From contig DASQIZ010000095.1 of NCBI GenBank assembly GCA_035631315.1, positions 1-64,000 on the forward strand: a stretch of 64,000 bases of DNA, written 5' to 3'. Source of the stretch: 40CM-2-70-7 sp035631315 (GTDB taxonomy: Bacteria; Gemmatimonadota; Gemmatimonadetes; Gemmatimonadales; GWC2-71-9). The notes under the pieces are model-generated. The model did no database searches, had not been told where the DNA came from, and saw only the letters and a list, made by a program, of their open reading frames with translations. Position numbers and translations under genes: made by a program. Positions 54,029 through 61,588 of this stretch are shown one piece after another; position 1 is the first letter of the stretch, and each line of letters starts with the position of its first letter.

Positions 54029-54740
54029 TGCTGTCGATCTCCTCGCCATCGCCGCACACCGCGACGACGTCGAGCTGACCTGTGGGGGCACTCTGGCCCA
54101 GACCGCGCGGAAGGCGCGAGTCGGCATCGTGGACCTGACACAGGGGGAAACGGGGACGCGAGGCGATGCGGCCACGCGCGCCGCCGAGGCGGAGCGGGCA
54201 GCTGCCGTACTGGGCGTGCACGTGCGGCTGAATGCCGGCCTCCCCGACGCGCACATCTACAACGACGACCCGTCGCGGAAGGTGGTGATCGAGCTGATCC
54301 GCCGCCTCCGGCCCCGAGTGGTCATCCTTCCCTTCCCCATCGGCCGCCATCCGGATCATCGCATCGCGTCGGAGCTGGCGCGCGACGCCTGCTACCTCGC
54401 GGGGCTCAAGAAGTACCCGGCATCGGGAGAAGCGCACCGACCGCACAAGATCCTGTATGCCCTCGCCTACCGCGAAGACACGGTGAAGCCGTCGTTCGTG
54501 GTCGACATCTCGGATGTCTTCGAAACCAAAATGAAAGCCATCCGGTGCTACGCCTCCCAATTCGACGGCGCGCAGGCCGCGGGCGAGATCTACCCTACCG
54601 GCCAGCACCTCTACGATCTCATTCAGATACAATCGGCGCATTACGGATCACTCATCCGGCGGCCATACGGCGAGCCGTACTTCACGCAGGAGACGGTTGC
54701 GGTGGACGACGTGCTCTCACTTGGCGTGCAGTCCCTCTAG
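54021..54740 (+). CDS. bshB1: Bacillithiol biosynthesis deacetylase BshB1-like
   Basis: A 239-residue LmbE/PIG-L-type deacetylase. Its size, the FPIGRHPDH segment and the end SAHYGSLIRRPYGEPYFTQETV are typical of BshB1, which removes acetyl from GlcNAc-malate during bacillithiol synthesis. The metal motif reads AHRDD (His13, Asp15, Asp16) where the family usually has AHPDD; both metal residues are kept. No bshA or bshC is in the window. It overlaps permease B2 by eight bases and lies 16 bases before the cysteine-desulfurase gene. Confidence 0.85.
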   Translation: MSDAVDLLAIAAHRDDVELTCGGTLAQTARKARVGIVDLTQGETGTRGDAATRAAEAERAAAVLGVHVRLNAGLPDAHIYNDDPSRKVVIELIRRLRPRVVILPFPIGRHPDHRIASELARDACYLAGLKKYPASGEAHRPHKILYALAYREDTVKPSFVVDISDVFETKMKAIRCYASQFDGAQAAGEIYPTGQHLYDLIQIQSAHYGSLIRRPYGEPYFTQETVAVDDVLSLGVQSL

Positions 54741-54756
54741 TCGGTAGATTCCACCC

Positions 54757-55941
54757 ATGACCGCTGCCAAGCGCTCCGTGTACCTCGACCACGCGGCCAC
54801 CACGCCGGTGCGCCCCGAAGTCCTGGAAGCCATGCTCCCTTACCTCGGCGTCGAGGCCTTCGGCAATCCGTCCTCTGCGCATCGCGTGGGACGGGCCGCG
54901 CGCGCCGGTGTCGAAGAGGCCAAGCGCAGGGTGGCGGAGGCGCTGCACGTGGAGCCCAACCAGGTGATTTTCACCTCCGGGGGCACCGAGGCCGACAACC
55001 TCGCGATCATCGGCTCGGCGCTGGCCGCCAAGGACCACGGCAAGCCCTTCCGCGTGGCCGTCGCGGCAACGGAGCACAAGGCCATCCTGGCCGCGGCCCA
55101 CGCCGTGAAACACCTGGGCGGCGACGAGATCATCCTGCCGGTGGACTCGGACGGGATCGTGGACGATGACGCGGTCGAAGACGCGCTCCGCCAGGGCGTG
55201 GCACTCGTCAGCGTCATGTGGGTGAACAACGAGGTCGGGACCGTCCAGCCCATCGCGAAGCTTGCCGCCCGATGTCGCGAGGCCGGTGTCGCGTTCCACT
55301 CGGATGCCGTTCAGGCGTTCGGCAAGATTCCGGTCAACCTCGCGGACGTCCCCGTCACTTTCCTTACTATCTCCGGCCACAAGATCGGCGCCCCCAAGGG
55401 GATCGGCGCGCTCATCGTGCGCGACCGCCATGCACTGGAAGCCATCATCCACGGCGGCGGTCAGCAGTTCGGCATCCGCCCCGGCACCGAGAACGTCCCC
55501 GGCATCGTCGCCCTCGGCCGCGCGGCGGAGCTGGCGGCCAAGGAACAGGCGACGACCGGTGCGCGTGTCGCGAAGCTGCGGGATGACCTCGAAGCACGCT
55601 TCCTCGCCGTGGTCCCCGATGCGGTGGTGAACGGCAGGAACGCGCCGCGCGCCCCGCAGACCGTTTCGTTCTCCATCCCCGGCGCCGACGGCGAAGCCCT
55701 GCTGATGCACCTGGATATGGCCGGCATCGCCTGCTCGGGGGGCTCGGCGTGCAGCACCGGGTCGGTCGATCCGTCCCACGTGCTGACCGCGATGGGCATC
55801 GCCAAGGACATGGGCAGTGCCGCGCTCCGCTTCTCCCTCGGGCGGGAGTCCACCTCCGAGGACGTCGACGCACTCATCGAAGCCATGCCGAAGGTGGTGG
55901 CGAAGGTTCGTGCCCTGACCGGGGCCCTCGGACGTGCCTGA
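54757..55941 (+). CDS. Cysteine desulfurase (NifS/IscS type)
   Basis: A 394-residue PLP enzyme that takes sulfur from cysteine as a persulfide. It starts VYLDHAATTPVRPEVLEAML, a hallmark of the family, and has the HKIGAPKGIGAL segment with the PLP lysine K209 and the active-site Cys332 in GGSACSTGS. This short GSACSTGS loop is of the NifS/IscS class, not SufS. It overlaps mnmA by eight bases, so it probably supplies sulfur for tRNA 2-thiolation and perhaps for Fe-S clusters; no iscU is in the window. Confidence 0.93.
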   Translation: MTAAKRSVYLDHAATTPVRPEVLEAMLPYLGVEAFGNPSSAHRVGRAARAGVEEAKRRVAEALHVEPNQVIFTSGGTEADNLAIIGSALAAKDHGKPFRVAVAATEHKAILAAAHAVKHLGGDEIILPVDSDGIVDDDAVEDALRQGVALVSVMWVNNEVGTVQPIAKLAARCREAGVAFHSDAVQAFGKIPVNLADVPVTFLTISGHKIGAPKGIGALIVRDRHALEAIIHGGGQQFGIRPGTENVPGIVALGRAAELAAKEQATTGARVAKLRDDLEARFLAVVPDAVVNGRNAPRAPQTVSFSIPGADGEALLMHLDMAGIACSGGSACSTGSVDPSHVLTAMGIAKDMGSAALRFSLGRESTSEDVDALIEAMPKVVAKVRALTGALGRA

Positions 55942-57049
55942 ACGTGTTCTGGTCGCGATGTCGGGGGGGGTCGACTCCTCGGTCGCGGCGGCGCTCCTGG
56001 TCGAGCAGGGCTACGAGGTCATCGGCGCCACGCTGAAGCTGTTCTGCTACGGCGATGAAGTCGCCGACCGCCCCTGCTGCTCGCTCGACTCCATCACCGA
56101 TGCCAAGCTCGTCGCCAACAAGCTCGGCATTCCCCATTACGTCCTGAATCTCGAAGACCGCTTCGGGCGCGACGTGATCGGGAATTTCGTATCCGAGTAC
56201 GCGGCGGGACGCACACCCATTCCCTGCGTGCGGTGCAACTCGTTCACCAAGTTCCGCGACCTGCTCCACCATGCCGACGCGCTCGACTGCCGCTACCTCG
56301 CGACCGGGCACTATGCCATGGCGCGCGCAGGCGAGCTGCACCGCGGCCGGGACCGCTCCAAGGACCAGACCTACTTCCTCTGGGGCATCGACCGGGCGGT
56401 CGTGGCGCGAATGCTGACGCCCGTGGGCGCACTCACCAAGGCAGAGACCCGCGCGCGCGCCCGCGAGCTCGGCCTCGTGACCGCTGAGAAGCCCGAGTCG
56501 GTCGAGATCTGCTTCGTACCCGATGACGATTACGTAAAGGTGCTCGAGCGCCGGCTCCCCGCGGACGCACCGGCCCTCTCCGCGGGCGATTTCGTGGCCA
56601 AGGACGGCACCGTCCTCGGACGGCATGCCGGATTCGCGCGGTACACCATTGGGCAGCGTCGCGGACTTCCGGGAGGATTTCCCGCTCCCATGTTCGTCAC
56701 CGCGATCAGGCCCGAGACCCGCGAAGTCGTCATCGGGCCCGCCGACGAGCTGCTCGGCCACCAGGTGATCATCGAAGAGGTCAACTGGCTCGCGGAGCCA
56801 CTTGACGCGGAGTCGCGTGTCTGGGTGCAGTGCCGCTACCGCGCGGCGGCCGTGCCTGCCGTGGTTCTGTCGAATGCCGGACACCGGCTGACGCTGGCCC
56901 TCGAAGAGCCTGTCCGCGCCATCACGCCCGGCCAATCCGGCGCACTCTACACGCAGGATGGCCGCCTCCTCGGAGGTGGCGTGATCGCGTTGCCCGCCGC
57001 CCAGTGCTCCACGTCACCGAGCCGCCGCCTCGCCGTCCTGAATAGTTGA
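55934..57049 (+). CDS. mnmA: tRNA-specific 2-thiouridylase MnmA
   Basis: A 371-residue PP-loop enzyme that puts sulfur on U34 of Lys, Glu and Gln tRNAs. SGGVDSS lies at the N-terminus (with a run of eight G bases), the catalytic cysteine pair is in PCVRCNSFTKF near residue 100 and in SVEICFVPDDDY, and ATGHYA and GQRRGLPGG follow. The start is GTG at 55934, overlapping the cysteine desulfurase. The pair forms a sulfur-relay unit. Its stop begins a small palindrome (TGATGC/GCATCA, 57047-57062). Confidence 0.94.
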   Translation: MPERVLVAMSGGVDSSVAAALLVEQGYEVIGATLKLFCYGDEVADRPCCSLDSITDAKLVANKLGIPHYVLNLEDRFGRDVIGNFVSEYAAGRTPIPCVRCNSFTKFRDLLHHADALDCRYLATGHYAMARAGELHRGRDRSKDQTYFLWGIDRAVVARMLTPVGALTKAETRARARELGLVTAEKPESVEICFVPDDDYVKVLERRLPADAPALSAGDFVAKDGTVLGRHAGFARYTIGQRRGLPGGFPAPMFVTAIRPETREVVIGPADELLGHQVIIEEVNWLAEPLDAESRVWVQCRYRAAAVPAVVLSNAGHRLTLALEEPVRAITPGQSGALYTQDGRLLGGGVIALPAAQCSTSPSRRLAVLNS

Positions 57050-57090
57050 TGCTTCAGCATCAGGCATTACCTAAGCCTCGAGGATTGATC

Positions 57091-58197
57091 ATGCTCACAG
57101 TCGACAAACGAATTGCCGGTGCCGCCCTGCTTCTGCTGGCGGCCGCGGCGTGCAGCAAGGACGCGACGGCACCCAAGCCTCTCGATCCCACGGCGGCGCT
57201 GAACTCGCTGAACGGGGTCGACAGCACGTTCCAGACACCCGCGGTCCGGAGCTTCCTGATCGTCACCGAAGCGTTCAGCGCGGGTGGTGCCCCGTCGGCG
57301 CCGTTCGGGCGGGTCGGGGTATTGCTGAAGGCGACCGCGCCGCGCGTCCCCGGAACGGCCGCAGGGCCTGAGATGGGCGCGGCGATCAGAACGTTGAAGA
57401 ACGCCATGATGGGCACCGAGGCGATCCTGCCCGATTCCCTGCTCGGCAAGACGTTCATCTGGGACACGACGCAGGCGAAGTACGTGGAATCCGACAGCAC
57501 GGGCGCGCCGGCGACCGGGATTCGCTTCGAGCTGTACGCGCTCGATTTGGACGGTCATATCGCGAAGCCGCTCGTCGAGGTCGGCCATCTCGACCTGATC
57601 GACAAGAGCACCGCGAGCGCCCAGAGCCTGGAAGTCGTGGTCGCGAGCGCCACCTTCACCTACATCGACTACACGGTGACCGGTTCCGGTACGCTTTCGG
57701 CCTTCACCCTCACCGCTTCGGGGTTCATCCGGAACCCGGCGCGTGAGCTCGACTTCTCGATCTCGTACGCGGTCAGTGGCGTCAGCTGCGCCATCACCGA
57801 GCAGTTCGACGATGCCGCCGACAACGCACACCTGAACTTCTCGTTCGGCATCACGACGACGTCCGACACGTCGCACACCGCGAGTCTCAACTTCGACTAC
57901 CAGGTGGGCGGTCATTCCATCGCATTGAATGGCGGCGGTACGATCGACTCCCTGACCGAGAATCTGCAGGCGACCGTGAAGGTCGACGGCAACGTCTTCG
58001 CACTCATCAGCGTTTCGGGCCTGCGGGAGACGGCCATTCCGACGATCACGGACGGCAATGGGCAGCCCCTGTCCAATGAGAACCGGCTGCTGCTGTTCAA
58101 GATGTTCGTGATGGTCGGCCATTCCCTGGAATGGCTCAACCACTTCGTGGGGCCGTTCATCGCCCTGGCGGCCATTGGGGTCCTCCTGAGCCTCTAG
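57091..58197 (+). CDS. Lipoprotein of unknown function
   Basis: About 368 residues from the ATG at 57091, preceded by CGAGGA; the frame extends upstream to 57046 without a better start. The signal LLLLAAAACSKD gives a lipid-modified Cys21. The mature part has a helical N-terminal region, then a beta-rich domain with VDSTFQTPAVRSFLI, IRFELYALDLDGHIAKPL and SFGITTTSDTSHTASLNFDY, and ends in a hydrophobic stretch (VGPFIALAAIGVLL) that could be a second membrane contact. I recognise no family. A strong terminator follows at 58229. Confidence 0.75.
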   Translation: MLTVDKRIAGAALLLLAAAACSKDATAPKPLDPTAALNSLNGVDSTFQTPAVRSFLIVTEAFSAGGAPSAPFGRVGVLLKATAPRVPGTAAGPEMGAAIRTLKNAMMGTEAILPDSLLGKTFIWDTTQAKYVESDSTGAPATGIRFELYALDLDGHIAKPLVEVGHLDLIDKSTASAQSLEVVVASATFTYIDYTVTGSGTLSAFTLTASGFIRNPARELDFSISYAVSGVSCAITEQFDDAADNAHLNFSFGITTTSDTSHTASLNFDYQVGGHSIALNGGGTIDSLTENLQATVKVDGNVFALISVSGLRETAIPTITDGNGQPLSNENRLLLFKMFVMVGHSLEWLNHFVGPFIALAAIGVLLSL

Positions 58198-58228
58198 CGA
58201 CGCCCCGCGCACCACCGTGGGCCCCAAG

Positions 58229-58262
58229 AATCCCGTCCGGCTCTAGCCGGGCGGGATTTTTC
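58229..58262 (+). terminator. Rho-independent terminator
   Basis: A 14-bp stem pairs AATCCCGTCCGGCT (58229-58242) with AGCCGGGCGGGATT (58245-58258), one wobble pair, loop of two, followed by TTTTT. It ends the transcript of the lipoprotein gene and, if read through, of the preceding efflux and sulfur genes. The next gene starts 40 bases further on. Confidence 0.92.
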
Positions 58263-58301
58263 GTTGTATTCCTGTCTGGTCTCTCACCTTGAGAATCGGC
58301 C

Positions 58302-59594
58302 GTGTCCTCACGTCGCGAATTCCTGCGCTATATGGGCGTCGCCTCCGCCACCATTCCTTCTCTTCGCAACGATGCCTTTCGCCACCTGCAGCGGGTCATG
58401 CCCCGAGTCGAAGGCCGCTCCGCCGCCGCGGTTGCCGAGGATGAGGATTTCTGGGTCACCATTCAGCAGGCGTTCGACGTGGACCGCTCGCTGGTGAACC
58501 TGAACAACGGCGGCGTCGCGCCCAGCCCGCGCGTGGTCCAGGATGCGTTGAAGCGGTACATCGACTTCTCGAACAACGCCCCGTCGATCGACATGTGGGC
58601 GGTGCTCGAACCGGAGATCGAGGCGGTGCGGAGCCGCCTCGCGGCGACGTTCGGATGTGATCCCGAGGAGATGGCGATCACGCGGAACGCCAGCGAAGCC
58701 CTCGAGAACGTGCAGATGGGCATGCCGCTGAATCGGGGAGACGAGGTTCTCACCACGACGCAGGACTACCCGCGGATGATCACGACCTGGCAGCAGCGGG
58801 TCCGCCGTGAGGGGATCGTCCTGAAGCAGATCACCTTCCCCGTACCGCCACCTTCGCCGGACGACCTGGTGGAGCGGTTCGCGGCAGGCATCACGCCCAA
58901 GACCAAGGTCGTTCACGTCTGCCACATCACGAACCTGACCGGCCAGATCTTCCCCATCAAGAAGATCATGGGCCTGGCGCGCCCGAAGGGCATCGAAGTC
59001 GTCGTCGACGGCGCCCACGCGTTCGCGCAGTTCCCGTTCACGCGGGACGAGCTCGACTGCGACTACTACGGCACCAGCCTCCACAAGTGGCTGACGGCCC
59101 CGATCGGCACCGGGTTCCTGTACGTCCGGAAAGAGAAGATCCCGAACATCTGGCCGCTGATGGCCGCGCCCCCGGAGATGAACGGCAACATCCGGAAGTT
59201 CGAGGAGATCGGCACCCATCCCGCCGCGAATCACAACGCGGTGTCCGAGGCGGTGACGTTCTACCAGCAGATCGGCGCCGACCGGAAAGCGGCCCGCCTG
59301 CGGTTCCTGCGAGACCGGTGGTTCCAGCGCCTGTCGCCCCTGCCGGGTGTGAAGATCCTGACCTCCACGGATCCGGCGCAGTCGTGCGGGCTCGCCTCGT
59401 TCACGCCGGGCTCGCTCGACGTCGGCAAGGTGGTGGGGTACCTGTGGGACAAACACCGGATCATCGTGACGCCCATCAATCACCCGGAGTTCCACTGCAT
59501 CCGCGTCACGCCGAACGTCTACACGACGCTCGCCGAGGTCGACCGGTTCTGCGACGCGATGGAAACGGTGATGAAGAAGGGACTGCCCGCATGA
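58302..59594 (+). CDS. Class V aminotransferase-fold PLP enzyme with Tat signal (second copy)
   Basis: A 430-residue protein starting at GTG 58302 with a Tat signal (SSRREFLRYMGVASATIP), so it is probably exported folded. The PLP fold shows ITRNASEALENVQMG, VVVDGAHAFAQFPF with the cofactor aspartate, and the lysine in GTSLHKWLTAPIGTGFLYVR. It resembles isopenicillin-N-epimerase-like enzymes. It is a paralogue of the gene at 23650, though clearly diverged. The stop overlaps a tiny lipoprotein gene (ATGA), and a DinB gene follows four genes on, echoing the first copy. Confidence 0.9.
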   Translation: MSSRREFLRYMGVASATIPSLRNDAFRHLQRVMPRVEGRSAAAVAEDEDFWVTIQQAFDVDRSLVNLNNGGVAPSPRVVQDALKRYIDFSNNAPSIDMWAVLEPEIEAVRSRLAATFGCDPEEMAITRNASEALENVQMGMPLNRGDEVLTTTQDYPRMITTWQQRVRREGIVLKQITFPVPPPSPDDLVERFAAGITPKTKVVHVCHITNLTGQIFPIKKIMGLARPKGIEVVVDGAHAFAQFPFTRDELDCDYYGTSLHKWLTAPIGTGFLYVRKEKIPNIWPLMAAPPEMNGNIRKFEEIGTHPAANHNAVSEAVTFYQQIGADRKAARLRFLRDRWFQRLSPLPGVKILTSTDPAQSCGLASFTPGSLDVGKVVGYLWDKHRIIVTPINHPEFHCIRVTPNVYTTLAEVDRFCDAMETVMKKGLPA

Positions 59595-59806
59595 CCCGCG
59601 CATCGCTGCTGGTCCTGGTGCTCGTGGCGGCGGCGTGTGGCGGCGGCTCGAGCGCCAACGCCAAGGCACCCCGGGATACCCTCACCGAGCGCCAGCGCGA
59701 CAGCGCGCTGGCGCGCTCCAGCATCCCCGGCCACCAGGCAGTCGGCGCGGCGATGCGGGCCGCCGATACCACCAGCACCCAGGTCCGCGGCGACACGACG
59801 CCGTGA
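59591..59806 (+). CDS. Small lipoprotein (71 residues)
   Basis: Starts at ATG 59591, overlapping the aminotransferase stop by four bases. The signal LLVLVLVAAAC ends in a good lipobox. The mature part is a short charged peptide with RDTLTERQRDSALARSSIPG and a Thr/Asp tail, and no recognisable domain. The stop overlaps the next lipoprotein start (GTGA). It lies at the end of a longer open frame, most of which is a shadow of the aminotransferase gene. Confidence 0.75.
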   Translation: MTRASLLVLVLVAAACGGGSSANAKAPRDTLTERQRDSALARSSIPGHQAVGAAMRAADTTSTQVRGDTTP

Positions 59807-60297
59807 AGTCCCGCAGTGCGGGCGCGCTGGTCGCCGGCCTGATGGCGGTCGTGGCCGGCACGGCCATCGGATGCGCGCCCGGCTCCCCGTGCCGCACCAC
59901 TGACTTCAAGAACATCAGGCGATTTTCGGATCGCTACGTCGGACAATGGGTGGTCGCCCGCGGCGACTCGCTCACCCTCACCCAGATCGGCGACAAGTTC
60001 CACATCGCGTCGTTCGCACTCGACACCGACACCGTGATGTTCAACAAGGAGTGTCACCTGTCGGGCCGGATGATCTTCGCGGTGCCGCCCGAGACCCTCG
60101 CGGTGAGCTGGTTCGGGGTCCCTGAGCGCGCCACCATCTACGGTTGGCCCGACAACCTGGGCCCCTTTGCCGGCGCGTCGGTGACCTTCTGGGGACGGGA
60201 TTCCCTGCACGGCACCATCCTCTTCGACCAGGCGACCGACATCCAGGTGACCCAGGGGACGACAGCCCAATTCTGGGCGGGGCGGCGGAAGCCCTGA
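59803..60297 (+). CDS. Small secreted lipoprotein of unknown function
   Basis: 164 residues from the GTG at 59803, overlapping the preceding lipoprotein stop (GTGA). The signal ALVAGLMAVVAGTAIGC ends in a lipobox Cys. The mature domain is beta-rich (FSDRYVGQWVVARGDSLTLTQIGDKFHIASF and similar strands), with three further cysteines (SPCRTTD, NKECHLSG) that could form a disulfide. It looks like a small lipocalin-type or beta-sandwich fold, but I cannot assign a family. It is coupled to the Tat aminotransferase. Confidence 0.7.
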   Translation: MKSRSAGALVAGLMAVVAGTAIGCAPGSPCRTTDFKNIRRFSDRYVGQWVVARGDSLTLTQIGDKFHIASFALDTDTVMFNKECHLSGRMIFAVPPETLAVSWFGVPERATIYGWPDNLGPFAGASVTFWGRDSLHGTILFDQATDIQVTQGTTAQFWAGRRKP

Positions 60298-60340
60298 TTA
60301 GTATTCAGGGGTCTCTCCCACTCCCGCCCCCGGAGGGCCC

Positions 60341-60826
60341 GTGTCCCTGACCGCCGAGCAACGCACCGCCCTGATCGACCGCTACGAACGTGGTCCCGCG
60401 CTCCTCGCCGCCGCCTGGGCCAAGGTCCCCGTCGAGGCCCGGCAGTGGCGCCCCGGTCCCGGCCGCTGGTCCGCGCACGAGGTGGTGGTGCATTGCGGGG
60501 ACTCGGAGAGCAACGCGATGCTCCGCATCCGGTTCCTCCTCACCGAAGACAGCACCAGAATCCAGGCCTATGACCAGGCGCACTGGGCGACGGTGCTCGA
60601 CTACCACACCCTGCCGGTCGAGCCGGCGATGGCCGCCGTGGTCGCGGTGCGAGCCAACACGGTGCCCCTGCTCCGGCGCATGACGGAAAAGGACTGGCAG
60701 CGGTCGGGCGTCCATCCCGAGTCAGGAGCCTACGGCGCCGAGCGGTGGCTGCAGATCTACGCGGAGCATCTGGAGAAGCACACGGGCCAGATCGAACGCA
60801 ACCTCGAGGCCTGGAGAAAGAAGTGA
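60341..60826 (+). CDS. DinB family protein (second copy)
   Basis: A 161-residue DinB/YfiT-superfamily protein starting at GTG 60341. The pattern RWSAHEVVVHCGDSE gives a metal-type histidine in the second helix and the C-terminal QIYAEHLEKHTGQIERNLEAW gives the HxxxH pair. Function is unknown; some relatives use bacillithiol-like thiols. Its stop overlaps the holin-like membrane gene (GTGA). It is diverged from the DinB protein at 23132, and both follow a class V aminotransferase. Confidence 0.85.
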   Translation: MSLTAEQRTALIDRYERGPALLAAAWAKVPVEARQWRPGPGRWSAHEVVVHCGDSESNAMLRIRFLLTEDSTRIQAYDQAHWATVLDYHTLPVEPAMAAVVAVRANTVPLLRRMTEKDWQRSGVHPESGAYGAERWLQIYAEHLEKHTGQIERNLEAWRKK

Positions 60827-61221
60827 GAGGATTCATCACCCGGCTGCTGATCACGGCGCTGGGACTGTGGATCGCGGCGAACGTGGTGCACGGAATCTTC
60901 GTCGCAGGCTGGAAGAGCCTGCTGATCGCCGCGCTCGTGCTCGGCGTCGTCAACGCCATCGTGCGGCCGCTGCTGGTCATTCTTACCCTGCCCATCACCT
61001 TCTTCACCCTCGGGCTCTTTCTCCTGGTCGTGAACGGCCTCTCGTTCGCCCTGGCGGCCGCAATCGTACCCCGCTTCCATGTCGCGACGCTGAGCAGCGC
61101 CATCCTCGGTGCACTGGTGGTGAGCGTGACGGGGTGGTTCGCCAACTCCTTCGTCGGGTCGAGCGGGCGTTTCGAGCGGGTCCACCGGATCGAGATCACC
61201 GGACGTCGCCTGGATGAATAG
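60823..61221 (+). CDS. Phage-holin-family (YvlD-like) membrane protein
   Basis: 132 residues from the GTG at 60823, with four hydrophobic helices and the typical LLIAALVLGVVNAIVRPLLVILTLPITFFTLGLFLLVVNG segment of the Phage_holin_4_2/YvlD family. Despite the name, chromosomal members are not phage genes and are thought to be envelope proteins. GTGA overlap with the DinB gene and eight-base overlap with the DUF423 gene show a coupled operon. No phage genes lie nearby. Confidence 0.85.
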   Translation: MRGFITRLLITALGLWIAANVVHGIFVAGWKSLLIAALVLGVVNAIVRPLLVILTLPITFFTLGLFLLVVNGLSFALAAAIVPRFHVATLSSAILGALVVSVTGWFANSFVGSSGRFERVHRIEITGRRLDE

Positions 61222-61588
61222 CCCCCGGGCGATAGGAGTCCTGGGCGGTCTGTGCGGTGGGTTGGCGGTATTGGCGGGGGCGTTCGGAGCCCACGGACTG
61301 CGGGGGCGCCTGTCCCCGGACCTGCTCTCGGTCTTCGAGACGGCGGCGCGGTACCAGATGTACCACGCCCTCGCGCTCGTTGCCGTGGCGCTTCTGCTCG
61401 AGCGGCGGCCTTCGACGCCCCTGCGCGTCGCGGGCTGGTGCTTTGCCGGTGGCACCGTGGTCTTCTCGGGCAGCCTCTACCTGTTGGCCCTGACCGGGAC
61501 AGGCTGGTGGGGAGCCGTGACCCCACTCGGCGGGCTCGCGCTCCTCGTCGGTTGGGGATTTCTCGCTTACGGGTTATGGCGGAACTAA
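61214..61588 (+). CDS. DUF423 domain membrane protein
   Basis: A 124-residue protein with four helices. The motif LGGLCGGLAVLAGAFGAHGLRGRL and YQMYHALALVAVALL are characteristic of DUF423 (YgdD-like) proteins, whose function is not known. It overlaps the holin-like gene by eight bases and the first GT87-like gene by 13 bases, continuing the coupled run. Confidence 0.9.
   Translation: MNSPRAIGVLGGLCGGLAVLAGAFGAHGLRGRLSPDLLSVFETAARYQMYHALALVAVALLLERRPSTPLRVAGWCFAGGTVVFSGSLYLLALTGTGWWGAVTPLGGLALLVGWGFLAYGLWRN

Noticed and set aside
55962..55970. G8 tract at the start of mnmA as a phase-variation site
   Set aside because: The run encodes the invariant SGGVDS P-loop of an essential-type tRNA enzyme, so codon choice explains it better than a switch.
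60823..61221. Holin-family gene as a sign of a prophage
   Set aside because: No other phage genes, integrase or attachment site are nearby, and chromosomal YvlD-type members are common.
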